The notes beneath the pieces are model-generated. The model saw only the letters and a program-made list of their open reading frames with translations. It did not search any database and had not been told where the DNA came from. From Hymenobacter aerilatus (GTDB lineage: Bacteria; Bacteroidota; Bacteroidia; Cytophagales; Hymenobacteraceae), in the NCBI RefSeq assembly GCF_022921095.1, contig NZ_CP095053.1, positions 4,196,501 to 4,260,500 of the forward strand: 64,000 nt of DNA. The letters are read 5' to 3'. Made by a program: the position numbers and the translations under genes. This document shows, piece after piece, positions 1 to 9,027 of the stretch; position 1 is the first letter of the stretch; each line of letters starts with the position of its first letter.

Positions 1-495
1 CGCTACACGGTAGGATTGCAGGCGCCGCGTACATTCACCAGTCGTTCCTACCTGGCTTTACTGCCGGGCCTCACGTTTCCGCGCTATATCGGCTCTGGTA
101 CCGATTCTCCTGGGACTGCTTATTCGGATATATACAGGCTGATTGATTTAGTCTACCTTCCCGGAGCCGATAACTCCATTGTATTGGCTTCGCCCTCGGC
201 AGTGCCTACTCAACTCAGTCCGTTGTGGCCAACGGATAGCACAACTCGCCGCACCACGCGTCTGCGCAATACGAACCTAAACGCCAGCACCTTTGCTGCA
301 GCTGCCTCGCCCGCCGACCTCACAGCCGCTTACACTGCGGGCACTTCTCCTGCCGCCACCCGTACCGAGAATTTAGTGAAAGGGCGCGTGTATGCCTTCC
401 GAACCCAAGGCGGCCAGTTTGGACTGATTTATGTGGAAAATATAATCACCACGCCTATCCCGGCAGCTAGGCTACAGGTACACATCACGAAATAA
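1..495 (+). CDS. C-terminal part of an unrecognised protein (5' end outside window)
   Basis: The frame is open from base 1, so the gene starts upstream of the window. A TTG at 16 is in frame but need not be the start. About 164 residues are visible and end at a TAA at 493-495. The sequence is rich in Ser, Thr and Ala with alternating hydrophobic residues, and its last 40 residues look like beta strands (GRVYAFRTQGGQFGLIYVEN). This suggests an extracytoplasmic beta-rich protein, but I recognise no family and see no catalytic motif. It is convergent with the OMPP1-like gene and shares a bidirectional terminator with it. Confidence 0.6.
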   Translation, partial: RYTVGLQAPRTFTSRSYLALLPGLTFPRYIGSGTDSPGTAYSDIYRLIDLVYLPGADNSIVLASPSAVPTQLSPLWPTDSTTRRTTRLRNTNLNASTFAAAASPADLTAAYTAGTSPAATRTENLVKGRVYAFRTQGGQFGLIYVENIITTPIPAARLQVHITK

Positions 496-496
496 C

Positions 497-531
497 AAAA
501 AGGCCGCTGCGAATATCGCAGCGGCCTTTTT
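497..531. terminator. bidirectional rho-independent terminator
   Basis: A perfect stem of 16 bp (497-512 with 516-531) with a 3-base loop carries an A-run on one side and a T-run on the other. It lies between two convergent genes and can stop transcription from both. Confidence 0.9.
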
Positions 532-552
532 AATACTCTTGTAGCCCCACCC

Positions 553-2073
553 TTAGAAGGTCGTTCCGATGGTGAGGGAGGTAGTGAACCGGTTGGAATC
601 AATGCTTACGACAGGCTGGTCGCCGGCATTGAGCACGTAGGGCGAGTAGTAGGTATTGGCCGATTTATACACGCCGGCTACATCCAGAAAGAAGTTTTGC
701 TGCCGCAGTCCTAAACCTACCGTGTAGTAGTTCTGCGTACGGTCGAAGTCGTTGGCGCGGTATGGGTCGCCGTAGCGGGCATAGCCTAGGCGGAACCGGA
801 ATGCTTCGTAACGCGCCTCACCCCCAAACCGCAGGTTGACGGTGGAGCGGTACAAGTCACTGATGTATTGGTTGGTACCCGAGTAGTCGTAGCCAGCTAC
901 GGTACCGTTGGCAGTGGCATTATCGCGGAAACGAGGTTGGGAGTAATCGACATACTCTATATCACCCGTCAGGAAGCCGTACTTACCTAGTAGAACTGCT
1001 ACCCCACCATTTGCCCGGAAAGGCGTCGTCAGGTTATAGGAGAACTGCTGACTACCCGTTTGCGCATCGCCCCGAGAAATGGTTCGCACTACGTTTCCGT
1101 TGTTATCCAACTCAGACAGTGGCGGATTAAACTGCGCACTTAGCTGTGTGCTGTACGTGTCTGTCAGTCGGTACCAGGTAGGCGTTTGCACCGATGCCCC
1201 GATGCGCACTCTATCCGTAGCACGATAGATAGCTCCAATGCGAGCATTGAAACCGGTACCGCGTGTTTGTATAAAGTCGCGCAGATCGACATTTACGTCA
1301 CTGGTCGTTTCGTAGAAGTTGCGCGTCATGTCGTAGCGCGTACTCACCACCCCAATTGCGCCACCAATGTATAGTTTGTCACGGTAGCTGGCTCCGTAAG
1401 CAAAATCATACTGCGACTGCGAACCGGTGGTCTGCGTAGTTTCCCGCTGCACAATCGGACCAGTACGGTTGACGGTAGACACACCATCATTATTCTCCAG
1501 GTTCGTTAGATAAGCCCCATACGCCAACCCATCCAAGTCGACGTAGGCATTATCGACGAACTGATCATCTATTTCCTGATTGGAAATGCGTGATTCCCGC
1601 AACCGTTGAAACAGTGACTGTTGGTCACCGATAGTGCCGGAATAGACAGAGTTCTGGTTGAAGTCGTTGATGCGGGTAACGCCTATACCAAAAGAGCCTG
1701 CCCGCCAATCTGAGGTATTGTCGCTATCAGGACGTCGGTTTGTAAAAATCAGTCCTACGTTTCCAATGTGCAGGCTATTACGGGAATCGGTGAGGCTGCC
1801 GCTACCCTGCAATGCGCTGCTGGTGTTGCCAACCCCAAATCCGGGCGTGAAGCTTACTTCTGAACGCTGGAATAAGCCCAGACCGGCCGGGTTGCTGCTC
1901 AGGTTACCAATATCTGCTCCCAATGCTACGTTGGCACCACCGATTCCGAGCGTACGGGCGCCGCCGCCAAATTGCAACTGAGAATACCGCAAAGCGTCAA
2001 TTTCGCTTTGGGCAAAAGCGTGGCTGGCCCAGCCCATAAAAGCCAAGCCTAACCAATATTTCGCGTTTTTCAT
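553..2073 (-). CDS. OMPP1/FadL/TodX-like outer membrane transport protein
   Basis: This 506-residue protein begins with a clear signal peptide (cleavage likely after AFA, residue ~21). The mature start has the pattern ALRYSQLQFGGGARTLGIGG followed by NLSSNPAGLG, typical of FadL/OMPP1 barrels often labelled hemin receptor in Bacteroidota. Many alternating aromatic strands run to a C-terminal aromatic residue (GTTF), as expected of an outer membrane beta barrel. It probably takes up hydrophobic compounds, but the substrate is not shown by the sequence. It lies 49 bp downstream of the Gly/Tyr-rich lipoprotein on the same strand, so the two are probably co-transcribed. Confidence 0.85.
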   Translation of the reverse strand: MKNAKYWLGLAFMGWASHAFAQSEIDALRYSQLQFGGGARTLGIGGANVALGADIGNLSSNPAGLGLFQRSEVSFTPGFGVGNTSSALQGSGSLTDSRNSLHIGNVGLIFTNRRPDSDNTSDWRAGSFGIGVTRINDFNQNSVYSGTIGDQQSLFQRLRESRISNQEIDDQFVDNAYVDLDGLAYGAYLTNLENNDGVSTVNRTGPIVQRETTQTTGSQSQYDFAYGASYRDKLYIGGAIGVVSTRYDMTRNFYETTSDVNVDLRDFIQTRGTGFNARIGAIYRATDRVRIGASVQTPTWYRLTDTYSTQLSAQFNPPLSELDNNGNVVRTISRGDAQTGSQQFSYNLTTPFRANGGVAVLLGKYGFLTGDIEYVDYSQPRFRDNATANGTVAGYDYSGTNQYISDLYRSTVNLRFGGEARYEAFRFRLGYARYGDPYRANDFDRTQNYYTVGLGLRQQNFFLDVAGVYKSANTYYSPYVLNAGDQPVVSIDSNRFTTSLTIGTTF

Positions 2074-2122
2074 TCAGGAAAGAAAGGAAAATGAGATACC
2101 TACACGCGTAGGCTCGGATATA

Positions 2123-3304
2123 CTAGCGGACGCGTCCGCGGCTGCCGCCGCCACCACCGCCACCAAACGAACCGCCCCCGCTGGAAGACCCTCCAAAGGA
2201 GCTACGGGAAGGCGACGGTTGGCTGAACGAGCGGGAAGGCTGCTCGTACGAGCGAGCCGGCTGGCTGTATACCTGACGTTGGGCTGCTTGCCCATCGCCA
2301 TTAAACATACGGTTGCGACGGGGTTGCGCTACGTTTCCTTGATTGTTGTATACGGCTTGGCTACCACCATCGGCGCTGCGCCACCGCCGGCCCGAACGAC
2401 CATCCAGGTTTGGTTGGTCGGCGGGTACATTCACCACGTTCTGTTGACCAGTGCCTGCGGCACCGCTGTTCATAACACGGCCACGGCTCCAGCCGCCATT
2501 GTTACCGTTTACTACCGTGCCACCAGCTCCATTAGACAGGACTGCGTTGCCACCCGAGCGACCTGTGCGGATAGCACCACCGTTCGGAGCCGACGACAGC
2601 GCCGCGGCACTCCGCTCACGCCGTGGCTGGTAATTGACACGGCTGCGCGTGTCGCTATAACCGCCACCGTAGACAGGGTAGCCATAGCCCCAACCGCCGT
2701 AACCCAACCCATAGCCCAGACGTGGTCCATAACCGAATCCGCCGTAGCCCAAACCACCATAGAAGGGGTCATACAACCCGCCATAGCCTAAACCACCGTA
2801 TCCCAGCCCATATGGCCGATAGAAGGAGCCAAAGCCCAGGCCCAGCCCAATACTCATGCCCGAACCGTAGAAGGGAGAGTAGAAAGGGCTGTACATTGAG
2901 CCAAAGCCGTAGGGGCTATAGCCACCATACCAAAAGGGGTCGGTGTAAGCAAGGCTGGAATAGCCCAAGCCACTGTAGGTGGAGTTGTTGAAGCGGCGCA
3001 GCCGGGAAGCGTAGCCGTAGTCATCGTCGTAGTACTCCGTGGCACCTACTGCATCTTGTTCGGTACCATCACCAGCATATTCCGGATTCACATCACCCGC
3101 TACGGCGTAGCCACCGTTGGTCTGCTCCTGCCCGTAGCGGGCATCCAGTGCCTCCTGGGCGGCAGGAGTTAGTGTAGTTTTGTCCTTCGAAGTATAGTAC
3201 ACTCCGTCGTTTTCGGTAGAGCTAGTAAGGGCCGATGTGCCCGCGCACCCGCCGAGCGCCAGCGCGCTCAAAGCAGATAGAATGAAGGTGGAATATCTTT
3301 TCAT
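2123..3304 (-). CDS. Gly/Tyr-rich low-complexity lipoprotein
   Basis: This 393-residue protein has a lipoprotein signal with lipobox LGGC (Cys ~20). The body is low complexity: residues ~110-220 are tandem Gly-Tyr-Phe-Pro repeats (GYGGLGYGG-type units), followed by an Asn/Gly/Arg-rich stretch and a C-terminal Ser/Gly tail ending in SRGRVR. Similar proteins in Bacteroidota are sometimes called vitellogenin II and sit before an OMPP1-type porin, as here. The role is unknown. The composition suggests a disordered, possibly self-associating surface or periplasmic protein anchored by lipid. Confidence 0.75.
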   Translation of the reverse strand: MKRYSTFILSALSALALGGCAGTSALTSSTENDGVYYTSKDKTTLTPAAQEALDARYGQEQTNGGYAVAGDVNPEYAGDGTEQDAVGATEYYDDDYGYASRLRRFNNSTYSGLGYSSLAYTDPFWYGGYSPYGFGSMYSPFYSPFYGSGMSIGLGLGFGSFYRPYGLGYGGLGYGGLYDPFYGGLGYGGFGYGPRLGYGLGYGGWGYGYPVYGGGYSDTRSRVNYQPRRERSAAALSSAPNGGAIRTGRSGGNAVLSNGAGGTVVNGNNGGWSRGRVMNSGAAGTGQQNVVNVPADQPNLDGRSGRRWRSADGGSQAVYNNQGNVAQPRRNRMFNGDGQAAQRQVYSQPARSYEQPSRSFSQPSPSRSSFGGSSSGGGSFGGGGGGGSRGRVR

Positions 3305-3502
3305 GATTATGTAGAGAAAGGAGCTATGGAAATGAGAATCAGGCGAAGTTAGGGGGCATCTGCTACCCGCTTCACCTGCCGGGCGGGATGCTTCGTTTTA
3401 ATAACGTAATTTGAGGCCGAAACGGTGCCCTAGTGGCGGACAAATGTTATACCACTATTTCGGACTTTTTTTGCACTTCTACTTCCAAAGATACTCCAAA
3501 AC

Positions 3503-4978
3503 ATGAGCAAAAGTTTGCCGAAGCGTAGCGAAGATTACTCTTTATGGTACAATGAGTTAGTGAAGCGCGCGGGCCTAGCTGAAAATGCCGCCGTACGGGG
3601 CTGCATGGTCATCAAGCCGTATGGCTACGCTATCTGGGAAAAAATGCAGCAGACGCTGGACGGGATGTTTAAGCGCACCGGCCACCAGAATGCTTATTTT
3701 CCGCTATTCGTCCCCAAAAGCCTATTCGAGGCGGAGGAGAAGAATGCAGAAGGCTTTGCCAAGGAGTGCGCCGTGGTAACACACTACCGACTCCAAACAG
3801 ACCCCGAAAAGCCCGGCAAGTTGCGCGTGGACCCCAACGCTAGGTTGGAAGAAGAACTGGTGGTGCGCCCTACCTCCGAAGCCATCATCTGGAGCACCTA
3901 TAAAAACTGGATTCAAAGCTACCGCGACCTGCCGCTGCTCATCAACCAATGGGCCAACGTAGTGCGCTGGGAAATGCGCACGCGCTTGTTCCTGCGCACG
4001 GCGGAGTTTTTGTGGCAGGAAGGCCATACCGCCCACGCCACCGCCGAAGAAGCCTTGGCCGAAACCCGCCAGATGCTGGACGTATACGCCGAGTTTGCCG
4101 AGGAGTGGATGGCCCTACCCGTGGTGAAAGGCGTGAAATCGGAGAACGAACGGTTTGCCGGTGCCATCGAAACGTATTGCATTGAGGCCTTGATGCAGGA
4201 TGGCAAGGCGCTACAGGCTGGCACCTCGCACTTTCTGGGGCAGAACTTCGCCAAAGCATTTGATGTGCAGTTCCAAAGTAAAGAAGGCACGCTGGAGCAC
4301 GTATGGGGCACCAGCTGGGGAGTGAGCACCCGCCTGATGGGCGCCCTGGTGATGGCGCATTCCGATGATGAGGGCTTGGTTCTACCCCCCAAACTGGCAC
4401 CTATCCAGGTAGTGATTGTGCCTATTTATAAAACCGGCCAGCTCGACGAGCTGCTGGAGCGCATCCGGCCCATGCAGCAAGGCCTGCTGGAGCGCGGCAT
4501 CTCCGTAAAAGTAGATGACCGCGACACCGAGCGCCCCGGCTTTAAGTTTGCCGAGTGGGAGATGAAAGGTGTGCCGGTACGCCTTGCCGTGGGCATGCGC
4601 GACCTGGACGCTGGCACTGTGGAGGTAGCCCGCCGCGACACGAAGGAGAAAATGAACCTGCCGCTGGCTGACATCGTGCAAAGCGTAGACCAGCTACTCC
4701 AGGATATCCAGACCAACATCTACAGCAAGGCCCTGCGCTACCGCGAGCAGCACACCACCCGCGTAACCACTTACGAGGAGTTCAAGCAAGTGCTTGATAC
4801 CACCGCGGGCTTCGTGCTGGCCCCTTGGGACGGCACCCCCGAAACGGAGGAACGCATCAAGGAAGAAACCAAAGCAACCATCCGCTGCCTGGCCCTGAAC
4901 GAGCCCGACGAGGACGGGGTAGACATGCTGACGGGCAAGCCCTCGGCACGCTACGCTTATTTTGCGCGGGCGTATTAA
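3503..4978 (+). CDS. proS: proline--tRNA ligase (archaeal/eukaryotic-type)
   Basis: This enzyme activates proline and charges tRNA-Pro in the cytoplasm. The 491 residues fit the short ProRS class found in archaea, Thermus and Bacteroidota, which lacks the bacterial editing insertion. Class II motif 2 is seen at ~155-180 (RTAEFLWQEGHTAHAT), and motif 3 at ~268-295 (STRLMGALVMAHSDDEGLVL). The anticodon-binding domain begins near residue 300 (IQVVIVPIYK). The C-terminal domain ends in the class-typical tyrosine (ARAY). The ATG at 3503 gives the normal N-terminus. The gene is monocistronic with a strong terminator downstream. Two tRNA-Pro genes lie near 63 kb. Confidence 0.97.
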   Translation: MSKSLPKRSEDYSLWYNELVKRAGLAENAAVRGCMVIKPYGYAIWEKMQQTLDGMFKRTGHQNAYFPLFVPKSLFEAEEKNAEGFAKECAVVTHYRLQTDPEKPGKLRVDPNARLEEELVVRPTSEAIIWSTYKNWIQSYRDLPLLINQWANVVRWEMRTRLFLRTAEFLWQEGHTAHATAEEALAETRQMLDVYAEFAEEWMALPVVKGVKSENERFAGAIETYCIEALMQDGKALQAGTSHFLGQNFAKAFDVQFQSKEGTLEHVWGTSWGVSTRLMGALVMAHSDDEGLVLPPKLAPIQVVIVPIYKTGQLDELLERIRPMQQGLLERGISVKVDDRDTERPGFKFAEWEMKGVPVRLAVGMRDLDAGTVEVARRDTKEKMNLPLADIVQSVDQLLQDIQTNIYSKALRYREQHTTRVTTYEEFKQVLDTTAGFVLAPWDGTPETEERIKEETKATIRCLALNEPDEDGVDMLTGKPSARYAYFARAY

Positions 4979-4997
4979 TCCCGCATTGTATCGAACG

Positions 4998-5033
4998 AAC
5001 ACAGAGGGCGACTATATAGTCGCCCTCTGTGTT
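4998..5033. terminator. terminator after proS
   Basis: A perfect 36-base palindrome (two 18-base arms, centre 5015/5016) lies 20 bp after the proS stop and is followed by TTTC. The palindromic centre gives a short real loop. Confidence 0.8.
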
Positions 5034-5128
5034 TCTCATTATTAAGGAGTACCGAAGGCTAGCTACCTTATCTTCTTTCTCCCGACTTTCTACGTATCTT
5101 TCTTTACCACCCTTCTAGCTTTCTACTT

Positions 5129-5593
5129 ATGGACTGGCTCACGATTGCTACCCTTCTGCTATTTGGCTTGCTGTTCGTAGCGGCCGAAGTGATTTTTATT
5201 CCGGGCACCACGTTTGTAGGCTTTGTGGGCTTTGTGCTGCTAGCCGTAGGCATCTGGTTCAGCTACCGCGACCTGGGCACGCCTACTAGCCACTTCATCC
5301 TGGGTGGCGCGGCCGTGCTCACGGCAACGCTGGTATATATCGGGTTGCGCCCCAAAAACCTGAACAAGTTTGCTCTTACGGAGGTACACAACAACTACGT
5401 GCACGATGCCCGCCGCCCCGACGTACAGCCCGGCACTGCTGGTCGTACTATCTCGGCTCTGCGGCCGGCCGGCACAGTGTTGTTTGACAACGACCGGCGC
5501 GAGGCTACTACCCGCGGCGAGTTTATTGCGGCTGGCACGCCGGTGCGGGTGCTACGCATCGAGCAAAACCGCATAGTGGTAGAGCAAGCCTAA
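5129..5593 (+). CDS. NfeD-like membrane protein
   Basis: This 154-residue protein has two or three N-terminal membrane segments (~4-26, ~28-45, ~55-73) with the NfeD-type glycine-rich stretch IPGTTFVGFVGFVLLAVG, and a soluble C-terminal OB-fold domain from ~95 (PGTAGRTISALRPAGTVLFD). It is the short NfeD type, without the ClpP-like protease domain. Such proteins act with flotillin/SPFH proteins in membrane microdomains. The next gene is floA, 64 bp downstream, which supports this assignment and a two-gene operon. Confidence 0.9.
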   Translation: MDWLTIATLLLFGLLFVAAEVIFIPGTTFVGFVGFVLLAVGIWFSYRDLGTPTSHFILGGAAVLTATLVYIGLRPKNLNKFALTEVHNNYVHDARRPDVQPGTAGRTISALRPAGTVLFDNDRREATTRGEFIAAGTPVRVLRIEQNRIVVEQA

Positions 5594-5657
5594 GTGGCCG
5601 GATCAGTTTTTAGTTGTTAGTTACACGGTCTTTCGCCATCATCTCTCTGCCTACCCT

Positions 5658-6626
5658 ATGGATTTTCCGATTCTACCTATTGCTGTGGCAGCCATCGTGC
5701 TGCTGGTGTTACTGTATTTTTTTCCGATCAATCTGTGGATAACGGCCATATTCTCCGGCGTACGTATCAGCCTGTTGCAGTTGGTATTCATGCGCGTCCG
5801 CAAGGTGCCACCGTCGTTGATTGTCAACTCGTTGATTACGTCTTCCAAGGCTGGGCTGCAAATCACAGCCAATGAGCTGGAAACGCACTACTTGGCCGGC
5901 GGCAATGTACCCAGCGTCATCAAAGCGCTGATTTCGGCTGATAAGGCAAACATTCCGTTGGATTTCAAGCAGGCCACTGCCATCGACCTTGCGGGCCGCG
6001 ACGTATTCGAGGCCGTTACAACGTCCGTTAATCCCAAAGTCATCAACACGCCCAACGTGGCCGCTGTAGCGCAGGATGGTATTCAACTCATTGCCAAGGC
6101 CCGCGTAACCGTTCGCGCCAACATCACCCAATTAGTAGGCGGGGCCGGCGAGGAAACCATTCTGGCCAGGGTAGGCGAAGGTATTGTCACGAGCATTGGC
6201 TCATCGCTCTCGCACAAAGAAGTACTCGAAAACCCCGACAAAATCTCGAAGCTGGTACTGCAAAAAGGGCTGGACGCGGGCACAGCGTTTGAAATCCTGA
6301 GCATCGATATTGCGGACGTCGATATCGGCGAGAATATTGGTGCCAAGCTGCAAACCGACCAAGCATCTGCCGACTTGAAAGTGGCCGAGGCCCGCGCTGA
6401 GGAGCGCCGCGCCATGGCTGTGGCCATGGAACAGGAATACCGCGCCAAAACCCAGGAAGCCAAAGCCCGCGTGGTAGATGCCGAAGCCGAAATTCCGAAG
6501 GCTATGGCCGAGGCCTTCCGCTCCGGCAACTTAGGTATTATGGACTATTATAAAATGCGCAACATCCAGTCCGACACTGACATGCGCGACTCCATTGCCA
6601 ACCCCGACGGTCCAAAGCCGAGTTAG
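5658..6626 (+). CDS. floA: flotillin-like protein FloA
   Basis: This 322-residue protein matches the FloA (YqfA, formerly UPF0365) family in length and layout. It has one N-terminal hairpin membrane segment (~4-34), an SPFH/band-7 domain (~40-220; KARVTVRANITQLVGGAGEE) and an Ala/Glu-rich coiled coil (~230-290; RAEERRAMAVAMEQEYRAKT). Family members scaffold membrane microdomains and affect the fluidity and placement of membrane complexes. The pairing with the upstream nfeD-like gene is the usual context. The gene is convergent with the OmpA gene and they share a very long palindrome. Confidence 0.95.
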   Translation: MDFPILPIAVAAIVLLVLLYFFPINLWITAIFSGVRISLLQLVFMRVRKVPPSLIVNSLITSSKAGLQITANELETHYLAGGNVPSVIKALISADKANIPLDFKQATAIDLAGRDVFEAVTTSVNPKVINTPNVAAVAQDGIQLIAKARVTVRANITQLVGGAGEETILARVGEGIVTSIGSSLSHKEVLENPDKISKLVLQKGLDAGTAFEILSIDIADVDIGENIGAKLQTDQASADLKVAEARAEERRAMAVAMEQEYRAKTQEAKARVVDAEAEIPKAMAEAFRSGNLGIMDYYKMRNIQSDTDMRDSIANPDGPKPS

Positions 6627-6634
6627 TGACCGAG

Positions 6635-6708
6635 TAGTAAAGCTGTAAAAACAAGCGCGTGCCCTCCTGAGCTCAGGAGGGCACGCGCTTGTTTTTACAG
6701 CTTTACTA
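6635..6708. terminator. 74-bp perfect palindrome acting as bidirectional terminator
   Basis: Two perfectly complementary 37-base arms meet at 6671/6672 with no spacer. The palindrome covers almost the whole gap between floA and the convergent OmpA gene. Its right end includes the stop codon of the OmpA gene (6706-6708). Runs of A and T inside the arms fit terminator use from both sides. Confidence 0.8.
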
Positions 6709-8748
6709 TTTCTTCGTAACCCGGAATTCTACGCGGCGGTTGAGCTTGCGGGTCTCTTCGTCGTCATTGCTGGCAATGGGCTTGGTGTCGCCGTAGCCTT
6801 CGGTGGTGATGCGGGCACCAGCAATACCCTTCGATACCAAGTACTTCTTCACCTCGTTCACGCGGTCCTGGCTTAGCTTCAGGTTCAGGGCCGGGTCGCC
6901 TTGGTTGTCGGTGTGGCCTTCTACCTTAATCTCTACCTCTGGGTAGTCCTTCAGGATACGCACCAACCGAAGCAACTCAGGGTAGGAGTTTTCGCGCAGG
7001 TAGTACTTGCTCTGGGCAAAGAAGATGTTGTTGAGCTTGATGGTAGACCCTACCGCAAAAGGCACCAAGAACAAGTCCTGCGTCACCTCGGAGTAGTTCT
7101 GCCGGTCGGTCACGTCCAGGTTGTCGCTCTCGGCCAGGTAGTTGGTCGCCTCGGCGCGGTAGCCATACTGCACGCCAGAGGGTAGCACAATGGTGTAAGA
7201 GCCATCCTGCGGATTCACCTCCGCCACGCCCAGTTCTTCGCCCGTCAGCAGGTTTTCGTAGTGAATGACAGCGGCAATGGGCTTCTTGGTCACAGCATCC
7301 AGCACCTGCCCCCGAACAAGGGTCACGGTTTCGGGCTTGAAACGAGGGGTGAGAGCAATACGAAAGATATCTTTGGAACCACCTATTCCATTGCGGGCCG
7401 ATACTAGGTAGGCGTCTTCACCGGCCGCCGACACAGTATAGTAGGCATCGAAATCGGGGGAGTTGACGTTTGGGCCTAAGTTGCGGGGCGGGCTCCATTT
7501 GGTCCAGCTTTCATCCAGGCGCTTGCTGTAAAAGATGTCGCTCTTGCCATAGCCGCCGTGGCCCTCGGAGGCAAAGTAGAGTGTCTTGCCATCGGCGGCC
7601 AAGAAGGGCGCGAACTCTGCTTTCTTCGTGTTTACCGTCGGCCCTAGGTTACGCGGGCGGCTCCAGGTCTTACCATCTTCATTCAGAAAGCTGACGTAGA
7701 TATCCTGGCTACCCTGGCCGTCTTTGCGCTGCACGGCCATCAGCATTACTTTACCCGACGTACCCAGGCAGTAATCCACGTTTTCGGGGTCGTCGTTGTA
7801 GTAGTCTTCAATCACCACTGGCACGGGCTTGCTCCAGCCCGTTACGGTGCGGCGCGAGGTGCTGGGCCCTTTGGGCTCCAGCGTCCCGTCGGGACGATAT
7901 ACGCCAATAACAAGCAGTTGCTGCCCGTTGGCCGACACCGCTGCTACCCCATTGGGGTCCTTGGGCGTGTTGATAGGCCCACCCAGATTTTTGGCGGGGT
8001 TCCAGGCTTTGGTGTTCGCATTGTTGAGGGTAGCATACCACACGTCCTGCGCATCGCTGGCGCCGCCTGTATTCTGCGGGCTCTCTTGCCGGGCAAAGTA
8101 CAGCGTGCGGCCATCGGGCGAGATGATGGGGTGCGTATCAACGTACTTGGAATTGACGTTCGGCCCCAGATTCACCATGGTAGAGTCGAACTTAGCCGCG
8201 TTGGGGTCTGCTTTGAATTGCTGCTTCACCATGGTCTCGGCCACGTCGGCAATACCGATGGCGTCAATCTGGTTCACCCCGTTCACTTCCTTGGTGTTCA
8301 TGGTCACCACTACCCCAATGGTACGGTAGGTACCTGGTGAGAAGGTTACCTGTAAGGAGCGGAATGCCTCGCCCAGTGTACCAGGCTTATTGTTTTCATA
8401 TACCTGGTGCTTACCACCGCGTGTGTCGACCAGCTCAATTTTTGTAACCGAGCCCGGATTGAAATTCTCAACCACCGTCACTTGCTTGGCTACCAGCGAC
8501 TTGCTGAACCGCACTTCGATAAATTCGTCTTTTCCTTCTTTTTTCGGAATCCAGGCTTCGTTGCTAATCTGTCCCAGTGGCAGCGCATTGGGCTCACCCA
8601 ATACCTTTTCTGGCGAGAAAGCCTCTTTGCCACTCGATCTTTGCGACGACACAGCAACCACTTTAGCAGCCCACACGGCGTGCTGTGCCTGTGTTGCGCT
8701 ACCCATTCCTATCAGCAACCCCAAGGAAAGAAAGAGTTTCCTCATCAT
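6706..8748 (-). CDS. PorE-like OmpA-family protein with beta-propeller repeats
   Basis: I place the start at the ATG at 8748 (or the adjacent ATG at 8745) because a signal peptide follows at once (MRKLFLSLGLLIGMGSATQAQ); a longer open frame upstream has no signal. The 680 residues hold an N-terminal beta-rich domain (~25-170), PD40/WD40-like propeller repeats (~205-475; SPDGRTLYFARQ, AADGKTLYFASEGHGGYGKS), a carboxypeptidase-regulatory-like domain (~485-560; VRGQVLDAVTKKPIAAVIHY) and an OmpA peptidoglycan-binding domain (~575-680; VEGHTDNQGDPALNLKLSQD). This order resembles PorE of the type IX secretion system but without its TPR domain. It likely links the outer membrane to peptidoglycan. 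Confidence 0.85.
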   Translation of the reverse strand: MMRKLFLSLGLLIGMGSATQAQHAVWAAKVVAVSSQRSSGKEAFSPEKVLGEPNALPLGQISNEAWIPKKEGKDEFIEVRFSKSLVAKQVTVVENFNPGSVTKIELVDTRGGKHQVYENNKPGTLGEAFRSLQVTFSPGTYRTIGVVVTMNTKEVNGVNQIDAIGIADVAETMVKQQFKADPNAAKFDSTMVNLGPNVNSKYVDTHPIISPDGRTLYFARQESPQNTGGASDAQDVWYATLNNANTKAWNPAKNLGGPINTPKDPNGVAAVSANGQQLLVIGVYRPDGTLEPKGPSTSRRTVTGWSKPVPVVIEDYYNDDPENVDYCLGTSGKVMLMAVQRKDGQGSQDIYVSFLNEDGKTWSRPRNLGPTVNTKKAEFAPFLAADGKTLYFASEGHGGYGKSDIFYSKRLDESWTKWSPPRNLGPNVNSPDFDAYYTVSAAGEDAYLVSARNGIGGSKDIFRIALTPRFKPETVTLVRGQVLDAVTKKPIAAVIHYENLLTGEELGVAEVNPQDGSYTIVLPSGVQYGYRAEATNYLAESDNLDVTDRQNYSEVTQDLFLVPFAVGSTIKLNNIFFAQSKYYLRENSYPELLRLVRILKDYPEVEIKVEGHTDNQGDPALNLKLSQDRVNEVKKYLVSKGIAGARITTEGYGDTKPIASNDDEETRKLNRRVEFRVTKK

Positions 8749-8968
8749 TCTTGTACTAAATCTGCGAATAAATGATGTGTCGACCTGCCGACGTATCAAC
8801 CCAGTGCTCCACCGACCCCAACAGGTACCCATACGGGCTGGGTAGTAGCTCCGGCGCTCCGCGAAAGCCGCGCCAAATTACTACCAAACACATAGTTGGC
8901 TGGTTATTTTTTGAATAAAACCCAGAACGGTATGGCAGGTAGTAACACCCTTCACCAGTTCAGGATAA

Positions 8969-9013
8969 ATGGCAAAAGCCCGGTCGCACTGGTTGCAGCC
9001 GGGCTTTTGCCAT
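8969..9013. terminator. terminator downstream of the 9.0-kb lipoprotein gene
   Basis: The stem ATGGCAAAAGCCCGG pairs with its complement at 8999-9013, enclosing about 15 bases. It lies just after the stop of the leftward lipoprotein gene. Confidence 0.7.
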
Positions 9014-9027
9014 GTAGTATCGCACAG

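Noticed and set aside
2219..2791. Long plus-strand frame opposite the Gly/Tyr-rich lipoprotein
   Set aside because: It is an antisense shadow of repetitive GC-rich coding sequence with no signal, motif or start context.
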